64,000 bases of DNA, from positions 430,859 through 494,858 of the forward strand of contig NZ_BMGS01000003.1 of NCBI RefSeq assembly GCF_014640315.1. Reading direction: 5' to 3'. The DNA is from Hymenobacter glacieicola. GTDB lineage: Bacteria > Bacteroidota > Bacteroidia > Cytophagales > Hymenobacteraceae. Made by a program: the position numbers and the translations under genes. The notes under the pieces were generated by a model. It did not search any database. It was not told where the DNA came from and saw only the letters and a program-made list of their open reading frames with translations. This document shows positions 41,408-48,734 of the stretch, piece by piece (the stretch's first letter is position 1; each line of letters opens with the position of its first letter).

Positions 41408-41415
41408 TAATTTTG
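41408..41415 (+). promoter_or_regulatory. Promoter -7 element TAATTTTG for the acyl-CoA dehydrogenase
   Basis: An exact TAnnTTTG match lies 71 bases before the start codon at 41487. No TTG was seen at the proper spacing. A second, weaker CTTTGC lies at about 41457. Confidence 0.45.
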
Positions 41416-41486
41416 AGGCCCGACAGCGAATTTACGCCGCGCTGTGTATCATTTCTTTGCTTTTCCCACCCCACCCACTATTCCGC

Positions 41487-42626
41487 ATGGATTTTCAGCT
41501 CACTGAAGAACAACTGGCCGTTCAGGCCGCTGCCCGCGACTTTGCCCAGACTGAATTATGGGCTGGCGTCATCGAACGGGATGAACACCAAAAGTTTCCC
41601 GCCGAGCAGATCAAGAAGATGGGCGAACTGGGCTTTCTAGGCATGATGGTTAGCCCAGAGTACGGCGGCGGCGGCATGGATACCGTGAGCTACGTACTGG
41701 CCATGGAAGAAATCAGCAAAGTGGATGCTTCCTGCTCCGTTATCATGTCGGTGAATAACTCGCTGGTATGCTGGGGCTTGGAGAAATACGGCACGGAGGA
41801 ACAGAAACGTAAGTATCTGCCTCGCCTGACTTCCGGCGAAATCATTGGCGCCTTTGCTCTTTCGGAGCCCGAAGCCGGCTCTGATGCCACTAGCCAGCGC
41901 ACTACCGCCGAGGATAAGGGAGATTACTACCTACTAAACGGCACCAAAAACTGGATTACCAACGGTACTACCGCTTCGGTGTACTTGGTAGTTGCCCAAA
42001 CCAATGTCGAGCTGAAGCACCGTGGCATCAACGTGCTCATCGTGGAGAAAGGCATGGAAGGCTTCCAGACTGGCCCCAAGGAAAACAAGCTCGGCATCCG
42101 TGGTTCTGATACCTGCTCCCTCATGTTCAACGACGTGAAGGTGCCCAAGGAAAACCGCATTGGGGAAGATGGCTTCGGCTTCAAGTTCGCCATGCAAGTG
42201 CTGGCCGGTGGCCGAATTGGCATTGCTGCGCAAGCTCTTGGCATTGCTTCCGGCTCCTATGAACTGGCGTTAAAGTACTCCAAAGAGCGTAAAGCCTTCG
42301 GGGTACCGATTGCCCAGCACCAAGCCATTCAGTTCAAGCTTGCCGATATGGCTACGAACATTGATGCTGCCCGTCTGTTGTGCCTGCAAGCCGCCCACGA
42401 CAAGGACGCGCACCAGGATTACGCCAAGTCGGGTGCTATGGCTAAGCTGTTCGCTTCTAAAACCGCCATGGATGCCTCTGTGGAGGCTGTCCAGATCCAC
42501 GGTGGCTACGGTTTTGTGAAGGAATACCACGTAGAGCGCCTGATGCGCGACGCCAAAATCACGCAGATTTACGAGGGAACTTCTGAGATTCAGAAAATTG
42601 TAATCTCTCGGGAAATTCTCAAGTAG
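41487..42626 (+). CDS. Acyl-CoA dehydrogenase
   Basis: The 379-residue flavoprotein oxidises acyl-CoA to 2-enoyl-CoA in fatty acid or branched-chain amino acid degradation. It has the first family signature GAFALSEPEAGSDA, the second signature region RAR-like YSKERKAFGVPIAQHQAIQFKLADM and the catalytic Glu region IYEGTSEIQKIVISRE near the C-terminus. I start at ATG 41487 (MDFQLTEEQ), the usual family start. Chain-length preference (short-chain, as for Bcd/Acd types) is not certain. A perfect hairpin follows. It is a single-gene unit next to an AraC regulator. Confidence 0.94.
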   Translation: MDFQLTEEQLAVQAAARDFAQTELWAGVIERDEHQKFPAEQIKKMGELGFLGMMVSPEYGGGGMDTVSYVLAMEEISKVDASCSVIMSVNNSLVCWGLEKYGTEEQKRKYLPRLTSGEIIGAFALSEPEAGSDATSQRTTAEDKGDYYLLNGTKNWITNGTTASVYLVVAQTNVELKHRGINVLIVEKGMEGFQTGPKENKLGIRGSDTCSLMFNDVKVPKENRIGEDGFGFKFAMQVLAGGRIGIAAQALGIASGSYELALKYSKERKAFGVPIAQHQAIQFKLADMATNIDAARLLCLQAAHDKDAHQDYAKSGAMAKLFASKTAMDASVEAVQIHGGYGFVKEYHVERLMRDAKITQIYEGTSEIQKIVISREILK

Positions 42627-42657
42627 GACTTGAATTGCCTAAAAGTCAGAAGTATTG

Positions 42658-42692
42658 CACAAAACCCAGCCTTTTTTAGGCTGGGTTTTGTG
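42658..42692. terminator. Terminator after the acyl-CoA dehydrogenase
   Basis: A perfect 14-base inverted repeat (42658-42671 and 42679-42692) surrounds a T6A loop. The stem is GC-rich in the middle with T-rich flanks. It lies 31 bases after the stop. Confidence 0.85.
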
Positions 42693-42783
42693 TTTGTGTG
42701 AATTTTTATATGTTATTTTGCATTACATAAGTCAGGGGTACTATTTCTTCACCCACACCTGAGTTTTAAAATACCCGTCGAAG

Positions 42784-43707
42784 ATGGAAGATTATAATAA
42801 AGTAATTGAGTCACTTGGTGTTCGGTACATCAAGGCGAAAAATCTGGTGTTGCAGCAGCCTTTCACGGTGCGCAATTCCTACGATGTGGGCAACAACCTT
42901 ATTTTGCTGCATAAGGGCCGGGTTTCTTTCGGCGACGAGGATCAGGTAGTGGAAGAAGGGGAAATGCTGTTCATCCCCGGAGGCCGGGCCACGAAAGTGA
43001 CTTACGGTGAGCCCTCAAGCAAGAGCATCACCAACGACGACCTGATAACGAATAAGGACAAGTTCTTCCATTCCAATTCGGACCTCGACTTAATCGGGGA
43101 TGCTGAGGAAAGCCATTCCTTCGTAAGCTTTGAGGCCAAAGTGTTTGACTCAGTCAACTTCTTTGCGTCTCTGGATGTGCCTGCTTTCTTGATTACGGGC
43201 AACTCCAAGCTGGCGAACCTGGTTATTAAGGTGGTGGAGGAAAGCCTGCAGGAACTGCCGGGTCGGGAGCGTCTCATTACAATTTACACCGAGAACATTG
43301 TGGTGGAAATTGTGCGCTACATCTTGAAAAACAAGATGTTCGTGGAGCAACTGGCTACCAACAGCACTTACTTCAAGGATCCGCGCCTCATCGACCTGTT
43401 TAACTACATCAAGGAAAATATCGGCGGCGACTTATCGAACAAGGTTCTTTCGGGTGTAGCCAACGTGAGCGAAGACTACGTGGGTCAGTACTTCAAGATG
43501 CTGACGGGTATTAACCCCCAGGACTACATTGAGTACCAGCGTATGGAACGCGCCGTGTTCCTGCTTCGCACCACCAAGAAAAGCATCCGTGACATTGGTA
43601 AAGAGGTAGGCTACAAGGATACAGCCTATTTCTGCCGCCGCTTCAAGATGATGTTTGGCATACCGGCCGGCAAAATGCGCCGCCGCGAATCCGCTATGAA
43701 CATCTAG
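42784..43707 (+). CDS. AraC family transcriptional regulator
   Basis: The 307-residue protein has an N-terminal cupin-like sensor half (about residues 20-180) and a C-terminal AraC DNA-binding domain of two HTH motifs (about 200-300). The latter has LSGVANVSEDYVGQYFKMLT, IEYQRMERAVFLLRTT, and DIGKEVGYKDTAYFCRRFKM, the typical second-helix signature. The inducer is not known. It follows the acyl-CoA dehydrogenase on the same strand behind a terminator and could regulate it or distant genes. A symmetric 40-base palindrome closes the gene. Confidence 0.93.
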   Translation: MEDYNKVIESLGVRYIKAKNLVLQQPFTVRNSYDVGNNLILLHKGRVSFGDEDQVVEEGEMLFIPGGRATKVTYGEPSSKSITNDDLITNKDKFFHSNSDLDLIGDAEESHSFVSFEAKVFDSVNFFASLDVPAFLITGNSKLANLVIKVVEESLQELPGRERLITIYTENIVVEIVRYILKNKMFVEQLATNSTYFKDPRLIDLFNYIKENIGGDLSNKVLSGVANVSEDYVGQYFKMLTGINPQDYIEYQRMERAVFLLRTTKKSIRDIGKEVGYKDTAYFCRRFKMMFGIPAGKMRRRESAMNI

Positions 43708-43753
43708 TAGCGTACTAATCTAGGCTATGATACATTGGCCTGGACTTATTTAC

Positions 43754-43793
43754 CAACAAGAAAGGCGCCCGGTACCGGGCGCCTTTCTTGTTG
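43754..43793. terminator. Perfect 40-base palindrome, bidirectional terminator
   Basis: All twenty pairs match exactly from 43754 to 43793 and no loop bases are left over. The T-rich end CTTTCTTGTTG serves both strands. It lies between the AraC gene (ending 43707) and pcrB (ending 43834), which are convergent. Confidence 0.9.
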
Positions 43794-43833
43794 CTTATAC
43801 GTAGTTAACGCTAACTACTACAGTTACTTAGAG

Positions 43834-44604
43834 CTATGCAGTCTTGGTAGCAACACTATTAAAGCTGTGCACAACTTTCGACATCTCAGCCAGGAACTCT
43901 GGGGCTTTTTCAATTTGGTTGCCGACTACAATGATGTCAGCGCCGGCAGCAAGCGCAGCCTGGGCCTTTTCCGTGGTGTTGATACCGCCGCCAACTATCA
44001 GAGGCACATCAACTGCTTGGCGCACGGCCCGAATCATGGCTGGGGCCACAGGGTATAAAGCGCCGCTACCACCATCAAGGTACATGAGGCGTAGGCCGAG
44101 CTGCTCACCAGCCATGGCCGTGCAGGCGGCAATACTCGGTTTGTCGTGGGGTAGGGGGGTAGTGCCACTGATGTAGCTGGCTGTTGTTTGCCGGCCCGTA
44201 TCGACTAGCATGTAGCCCGTCGGCAGGATCTGCAGGTTGCTCTGACGCAGCAGAGGCGCGGCAATAACGTGCTGGCCAATCAGAAAGTCAGGGTTGCGGC
44301 CCGAAATCAAAGACAACAGTAAGATTCCATCAGCTTGGTCATCCAGGTGCAGGCTGTGGCTGGGGAAAAGCAGAACCGGAATGCTGGAACGGCTCTTGAT
44401 AAAACGAATGAGGGCAGCCTGGCGAGTATTCATCACCAAGCTGCCGCCCACAAAAAAGTATTCTACGGTATGCTGTTCACTAAGCTCCAACAACTGCCGG
44501 CAGCTGGCTTCATCCAGGTTATCAGGGTCCAGCAATACAGCCAGTGACTTCTGGCCGTGCGTCCGGCGTTTGCTTAAAGCATCATACAGGCTGGTGAGGC
44601 GCAT
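43834..44604 (-). CDS. pcrB: Geranylgeranylglyceryl phosphate synthase-type protein, PcrB family
   Basis: The 256-residue TIM-barrel protein belongs to the (geranylgeranyl/heptaprenyl)glyceryl phosphate synthases that join sn-glycerol 1-phosphate and an isoprenyl diphosphate in an ether bond. Typical elements are LLDPDN at the start, FFVGGSLV, LLFPSH, GYMLVD, YLDGGSGA and VGGGI with VVGN. These match the phosphate-binding loops. Archaeal-type enzymes of this family occur in Bacteroidota. The chain length is set by residues I cannot judge. A polyprenyl synthase lies at the left edge. The gene overlaps the upstream membrane protein gene by 23 bases. Confidence 0.9.
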   Translation of the reverse strand: MRLTSLYDALSKRRTHGQKSLAVLLDPDNLDEASCRQLLELSEQHTVEYFFVGGSLVMNTRQAALIRFIKSRSSIPVLLFPSHSLHLDDQADGILLLSLISGRNPDFLIGQHVIAAPLLRQSNLQILPTGYMLVDTGRQTTASYISGTTPLPHDKPSIAACTAMAGEQLGLRLMYLDGGSGALYPVAPAMIRAVRQAVDVPLIVGGGINTTEKAQAALAAGADIIVVGNQIEKAPEFLAEMSKVVHSFNSVATKTA

Positions 44605-45319
44605 CCGCGTCGTCGTGGTGGTAGGTAAATTCAATGTCCCGGGTTTCCGGTTCAGAGTGAACCGTAGCCGAAGACGCAAGGTCGGGATTTTTGATGATTG
44701 GTAGATACTCGCTGGCTTTCTTAGCCACGTAGGCCATCAGCACAGCCGAGGCCTGCGCTATCAGCATCTTGCCCGTATCCGATTGCATAAAAGCTTTTAC
44801 AGCCGAAGCCAACACGGAAGAAGCCTCCTCATGGTTTCCAGCCGGGCGATGGGCGGGCACGGAACGCCGAACCCGGGGCTCATCGAAGCCTAGGGGCTGG
44901 AACGGGTCGTCATCCGTATGGTACACATCAGGAGCAATGTGGGCTCGTTCCGAGTGAGGCTGGGTACGTCCCCGGTCATAGTGATGATGGCCAGTACCGA
45001 ACCCGAGGTCATCGGCTACGGCCGTATCAACGGCCGTGGAGGCCTGTGAGCGACGAGGACGGCTTCTGCCATTTTTCAGGTGGCGAGCGTAATCATCCTC
45101 ATTGTCGAGAGCGGCGTGTTTTTTTTTACCGCCAAAGGCTTTTGACAGCAGCCAGATGCCACCAAGTACGCCAGCGCCAATGGCTACGTACTTGCTGACT
45201 TCCTGAGTTTTGGCTTTGATGCCTTCCACGTCGCCCATCAGGGCGCGCTCATATTCCAGCTTCTGGCGCTCCAGAAACTCTTTTTCGTCCTCAAATAGCG
45301 GGTTATGCAGATCGGCCAT
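44582..45319 (-). CDS. Membrane-anchored protein of unknown function
   Basis: The 245-residue protein has an N-terminal acidic helix, one transmembrane helix (IGAGVLGGIWLLSKAFGG at about residues 47-64), and a polar His-, Asp- and Arg-rich middle (GHHHYDRGRTQPHSERAH) that looks disordered. A second hydrophobic helix (KMLIAQASAVLMAYVAKKA) lies near the end. I do not recognise a family. It starts 8 bases after the holin-like gene stop and its end overlaps pcrB by 23 bases, so the three genes form one operon. Confidence 0.7.
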   Translation of the reverse strand: MADLHNPLFEDEKEFLERQKLEYERALMGDVEGIKAKTQEVSKYVAIGAGVLGGIWLLSKAFGGKKKHAALDNEDDYARHLKNGRSRPRRSQASTAVDTAVADDLGFGTGHHHYDRGRTQPHSERAHIAPDVYHTDDDPFQPLGFDEPRVRRSVPAHRPAGNHEEASSVLASAVKAFMQSDTGKMLIAQASAVLMAYVAKKASEYLPIIKNPDLASSATVHSEPETRDIEFTYHHDDADAPHQPV

Positions 45320-45327
45320 ACGATGGG

Positions 45328-45714
45328 TTAGGCTTGGCGTTTGTCAGATTTATAAATGGTATTGTTCAGGAGCTTGTCAGCTAGGCCCTGGAAGAGCTTT
45401 TTATCGACGCCAATCACAAAAATGACGAGCAGTACTAAGTAAAAGCCGGCTACAATACCGAAGCCCCAATACGGGCTATCCAGTACGTCGTTGAGCAGAA
45501 GGCCCAGAAATACGTTCAGAAACAGGAAAAACATCAGCCCAATGGTGGCCAGCGCTGCCCCGTGCAGCGTGCCGACGAAGGCCGTTTTCACTTTTTCCTG
45601 GGTTTCCAGGCGTACCAGATCAATGCGGGTATCCAGGTAGCCCATCACGTTGCCCATCAGATTATCCGTGCGGGGCGTTTTGGTGGCGTCATCTTCAGTG
45701 GAGAACAGGCCCAT
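45328..45714 (-). CDS. Phage-holin-family (Holin_X_X-like) membrane protein
   Basis: The 128-residue protein has a polar N-terminus with a helical LDTRIDLVRLETQEKV segment and then two long hydrophobic helices (about residues 52-75 and 82-103) before a basic tail. This is the pattern of the holin-like family formerly called DUF1469, which is chromosomal and not phage-linked in most Bacteroidota. It is the first gene of the three-gene operon ending in pcrB. There are no phage genes nearby, so it is unlikely to be a lysis holin. Function unknown. Confidence 0.8.
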   Translation of the reverse strand: MGLFSTEDDATKTPRTDNLMGNVMGYLDTRIDLVRLETQEKVKTAFVGTLHGAALATIGLMFFLFLNVFLGLLLNDVLDSPYWGFGIVAGFYLVLLVIFVIGVDKKLFQGLADKLLNNTIYKSDKRQA

Positions 45715-45859
45715 AGGGGAGAATTTTTGCGAGGAACAATGTTACGGGTGCACAGGTCCGAAAACCACGCCGAAGCCAGTTTTGCAGATAGCCCTTTCTT
45801 ACGGAAAACCTAGCAGCGTGTCTGAAAATTGACGTACTTTTACTATATAATGTCATAGG

Positions 45860-47002
45860 TTGAGCCAAAATCACTACCAGGTACTGGGCGTTGCTACCAC
45901 GGCTACGGCCCGGGAAATAAAGCTGGCGTACAAGCAGCTGGCCGTAAAATATCATCCGGATAAGCACGGCGGCAGCCCCTTATACGAGGAGTTATTCAAG
46001 GCAGCGGCAGCGGCGTATCGGGTGCTCGGCGACCCGGGCCGTCGGGCCCAGTACGACTTCCAGCTCCAGGTAGCAGCGCGACGGGCTGAGGAAGCGCGGC
46101 GGCAACAGCAATTTCGTAATCAGGGCCAGCACATTTACGGGGTGCCCATGCCCCCACCGGCTCCCGTGCGCACCCGCCGGCCGGCCGGCTCTCATGAGCG
46201 GCATTACCGCACCATTCCGAAGCAGCGTCCCAAGTTCACACGGCACGATTTGCGTCTGATTCTGCTGCTAGTGGGCGGCATTGCGCTGTTTGTGCTGGCC
46301 GTACGCATTTCTATGTACCGCCTAACGGCTACTAGCAACTACCAACGGGGCCTAGAGGCGTACACCCGCCGGGAGTGGAGCGCCGCGCATAGCTTTTTCT
46401 CCGATGCCCTGCGCTTCCGGCCCGACTACACAGCGGCGCTACGCCGCCGGGCCGAAATAGAGGAGCTGTTCTATCATAATCCGCTGGCTGCCGTCACCGA
46501 CTATAAAGCCGCACTAGCCGGGGCGGAAAGCCCCCGCCAACGCGCGCAACTGTTGCTACGGCTAAGCTTGTGCTACCGCGCCCTGCAACGGCCAGATTTG
46601 GTAAAAGCTACAACCCAGCAAGCCCTGGCCCAAGACTCCACTCTGGCCCATGCCCGGTTACTACGCGGGGAGGCCCTGCTTTTTTCACACCGCTATTCAG
46701 CCGCCCGCCGGGACTTCAACGCGGGCTTGCGGCACGCCCACCAGGAGCCGGCTTACATTGGGGCCCGGCTGTTGCTGTACCGGGGGCTGGCCAACTTCAA
46801 GGAGCACGACCTGCGGGCCGCTCGTGCCGATTACTGGCAGGTGCTGGCGTCCTACCCCAACCAGGGGCAAGTATATTTCCTGCTGGGGCGCATTGCCCAG
46901 CAGGAAGGGAATACTGCTGAAGCCTGCGAGTTTTTTCGCCGCGCCGTGGTGCAGGGATACCGCTTCGCGGAGCAGGCCCAGGCAAAATCCTGCCCGAAAT
47001 AG
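45860..47002 (+). CDS. DnaJ-domain membrane protein with TPR repeats
   Basis: This 380-residue protein begins with a J domain: the HPD motif is at residues 32-34 in YHPDKHG, with a LKxAYxxLA-type helix before it and ARQYDFQLQ-like end after it. A basic linker (about 75-120) leads to one transmembrane helix (LRLILLLVGGIALFVLAVRI). TPR-like repeats fill the C-terminal half. J domains recruit and stimulate DnaK, so this may be a membrane-tethered Hsp70 co-chaperone. The start codon is TTG at 45860; the only nearby ATG in frame is followed at once by a stop. It is divergent from the holin-like operon. A terminator follows. Confidence 0.85.
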   Translation: MSQNHYQVLGVATTATAREIKLAYKQLAVKYHPDKHGGSPLYEELFKAAAAAYRVLGDPGRRAQYDFQLQVAARRAEEARRQQQFRNQGQHIYGVPMPPPAPVRTRRPAGSHERHYRTIPKQRPKFTRHDLRLILLLVGGIALFVLAVRISMYRLTATSNYQRGLEAYTRREWSAAHSFFSDALRFRPDYTAALRRRAEIEELFYHNPLAAVTDYKAALAGAESPRQRAQLLLRLSLCYRALQRPDLVKATTQQALAQDSTLAHARLLRGEALLFSHRYSAARRDFNAGLRHAHQEPAYIGARLLLYRGLANFKEHDLRAARADYWQVLASYPNQGQVYFLLGRIAQQEGNTAEACEFFRRAVVQGYRFAEQAQAKSCPK

Positions 47003-47009
47003 AAAAGCA

Positions 47010-47039
47010 AAAACCCCCTCCGCGTCCGGAGAGGGTTTT
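47010..47039 (+). terminator. Terminator after the DnaJ-TPR gene
   Basis: AAAACCC and GGGTTTT, with CTCCG/CGGAG inside and one mismatch between them, form a stem around a 4-base loop. It ends in a T-tract 7 bases after the stop region. Confidence 0.8.
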
Positions 47040-47190
47040 CGTTCACTAGTAATACCGGATAGAAATTGACTTCTAGTTGCACTGCACACACAATGCCCAA
47101 TAATTGCGCTCGGGAAGGCGGGGTAGGCTTTCAACTAGAAGACGGACAACGGAACACTACCCCCTAAGCGGAGCTCTAGAAATTAGAAAT

Positions 47191-48714
47191 TTATTTGTCC
47201 CACCACACACGCGTTGTCAATAGGTTGGGGCCCTGGCGGCTGATGGCGGCTTGGTAGGCGGCCGGGTTGAGGCGCTGCTCCGACTGCGGATAGCGCAGAC
47301 GGCGAGGCACTTGCCCGTTGGTTTCGCCCGCGCCGGCGATGGGGCGCAGCACCGGAAAACCCGTCCGCCGGTATTCTGCATACGCCTCGAAGCCATTGTG
47401 GCCAAATAGGGAAAGCCACTTCTGCGTGAGAATCTGCTGAAGGCCGGTGCTGGCCGCAAAGCGGACTTCCGGCTCTTGTAGGTAGCTTCTCGCAATGCTT
47501 GGGTTGAGGATGCCGGCCAGGGCCAGGGCTTCGCGGACGCCGGTTTCGTACCACTGCTGGGCTGAACCGGCATCCCAGCCCCGCAGGCAGGCTTCGGCCC
47601 GCAGAAAGCAGACTTCGGCGTAGGTGAGCAGGTTCTGGTCGTTGGTGATGGAGCGGTAACGGGCCCCGCCCTGCGAAAAATTAGCGGGGTTGTACTGGGG
47701 CTGCGTTAGCTCCACCGTTGATAAGCCGTTGGGTAGCCCTACCCGCGCCGGATTGGCAGCCGAAACGGGGTCGGCGAAAACAAGAAGCCGGGGGTCGTGG
47801 TAGCGGCTCAGGTAGTCAATAAGCGTGGCACTTACCCGACTGTCGCCAAAGCCCAGCACCACGGCCAGCGGGTTCTGGTTAATCCGGATGCTGCCGCCCG
47901 TGTTGCGCATAATGGCCGACTCCTCGTTGCTTTCCATTACGCCGGCGGCCAGCGCCTCCCGAACGTGCAGCTCCGCCAGCGTGGGGTCGGCTTTGCTAAG
48001 GCGCAGGGCCGCGCGAAGCCGCAGGGAGTTGGCAAAGTGGCGCCACCGTTGGTTAGCAGCGGCCACCGTCGGGGTTGGGAAGGCGGCGGCCGGGTTGGCG
48101 TACAGCAAATCGGCAGGACCGTAGTTGCTGGTTCGGGCGTCGTCGAGGACCGTGGCCGCGGCTTTCAGCTCCCGCAGAAAATCGGCGTAAATGGTCCGCT
48201 GGTCATCGTAGGGCGGCTGCAGCTGATCGGCCGCGCCCTGAAAGGCGGCGAAGTAGGGCACGTCGCCCCAGTAATCGGTGATGCGCTGGAAGAGGAAAAC
48301 GCGCCAAATCCGTGCCTGGCTTAGCTTGTTGACTTCCGCGGGCTTGTCCTGGACTTGGCGGATAGCCTCCTGCAAATCCATGCCGTAGCCCGAGTAAAAA
48401 TTATTCCAGAATGTGCTGATCCACTGGTCGTTGCTCTCGTACCGGTCCGTTACAAAACCCGGAGTAGAGTTGGCGAAGTACTGCACCCACATGTTGGCGT
48501 GCAGATGCTCGCCTACCTGCTGGTCGTTGTCGTAAAGCGTGCCGTATTTAAGGGCGCGGGCAAATAGCAGGTCGGGGGAGGCGGCCCCGGTTTTGGTGGG
48601 GTCGGTGTTGATTTCCGCAAACCGGTCGGTGCAGCTGGTCGTTGCGGTGGCCGCTAGCCCCACGCCCAGCCCCCAGGCAAGAAAAAAGCGTCGGGAAAAG
48701 TTGCGTGGTAGCAT
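47191..48714 (-). CDS. SusD/RagB family outer membrane nutrient-binding lipoprotein
   Basis: The 507-residue lipoprotein (lipobox-like ATTSC) has the SusD alpha-helical architecture. It sits over the SusC channel as a lid and binds nutrient. The conserved N-terminal region DRFAEINTDPTKTGAASPDLLFARAL and TEW-like segments resemble the SusD-like_2 subgroup. It is the last gene of the sigma/FecR/SusC/SusD set and follows SusC with 20 bases. The ligand (glycan, peptide or other) is unknown because no degradative enzymes are linked. Confidence 0.93.
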   Translation of the reverse strand: MLPRNFSRRFFLAWGLGVGLAATATTSCTDRFAEINTDPTKTGAASPDLLFARALKYGTLYDNDQQVGEHLHANMWVQYFANSTPGFVTDRYESNDQWISTFWNNFYSGYGMDLQEAIRQVQDKPAEVNKLSQARIWRVFLFQRITDYWGDVPYFAAFQGAADQLQPPYDDQRTIYADFLRELKAAATVLDDARTSNYGPADLLYANPAAAFPTPTVAAANQRWRHFANSLRLRAALRLSKADPTLAELHVREALAAGVMESNEESAIMRNTGGSIRINQNPLAVVLGFGDSRVSATLIDYLSRYHDPRLLVFADPVSAANPARVGLPNGLSTVELTQPQYNPANFSQGGARYRSITNDQNLLTYAEVCFLRAEACLRGWDAGSAQQWYETGVREALALAGILNPSIARSYLQEPEVRFAASTGLQQILTQKWLSLFGHNGFEAYAEYRRTGFPVLRPIAGAGETNGQVPRRLRYPQSEQRLNPAAYQAAISRQGPNLLTTRVWWDK

Positions 48715-48734
48715 ATCCGGGAAAAGCCTACTGG

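Noticed and set aside
45328..45714. Holin-like gene as evidence of a prophage
   Set aside because: No integrase, terminase, tail or lysin gene is nearby, and this holin family is chromosomal in most Bacteroidota.
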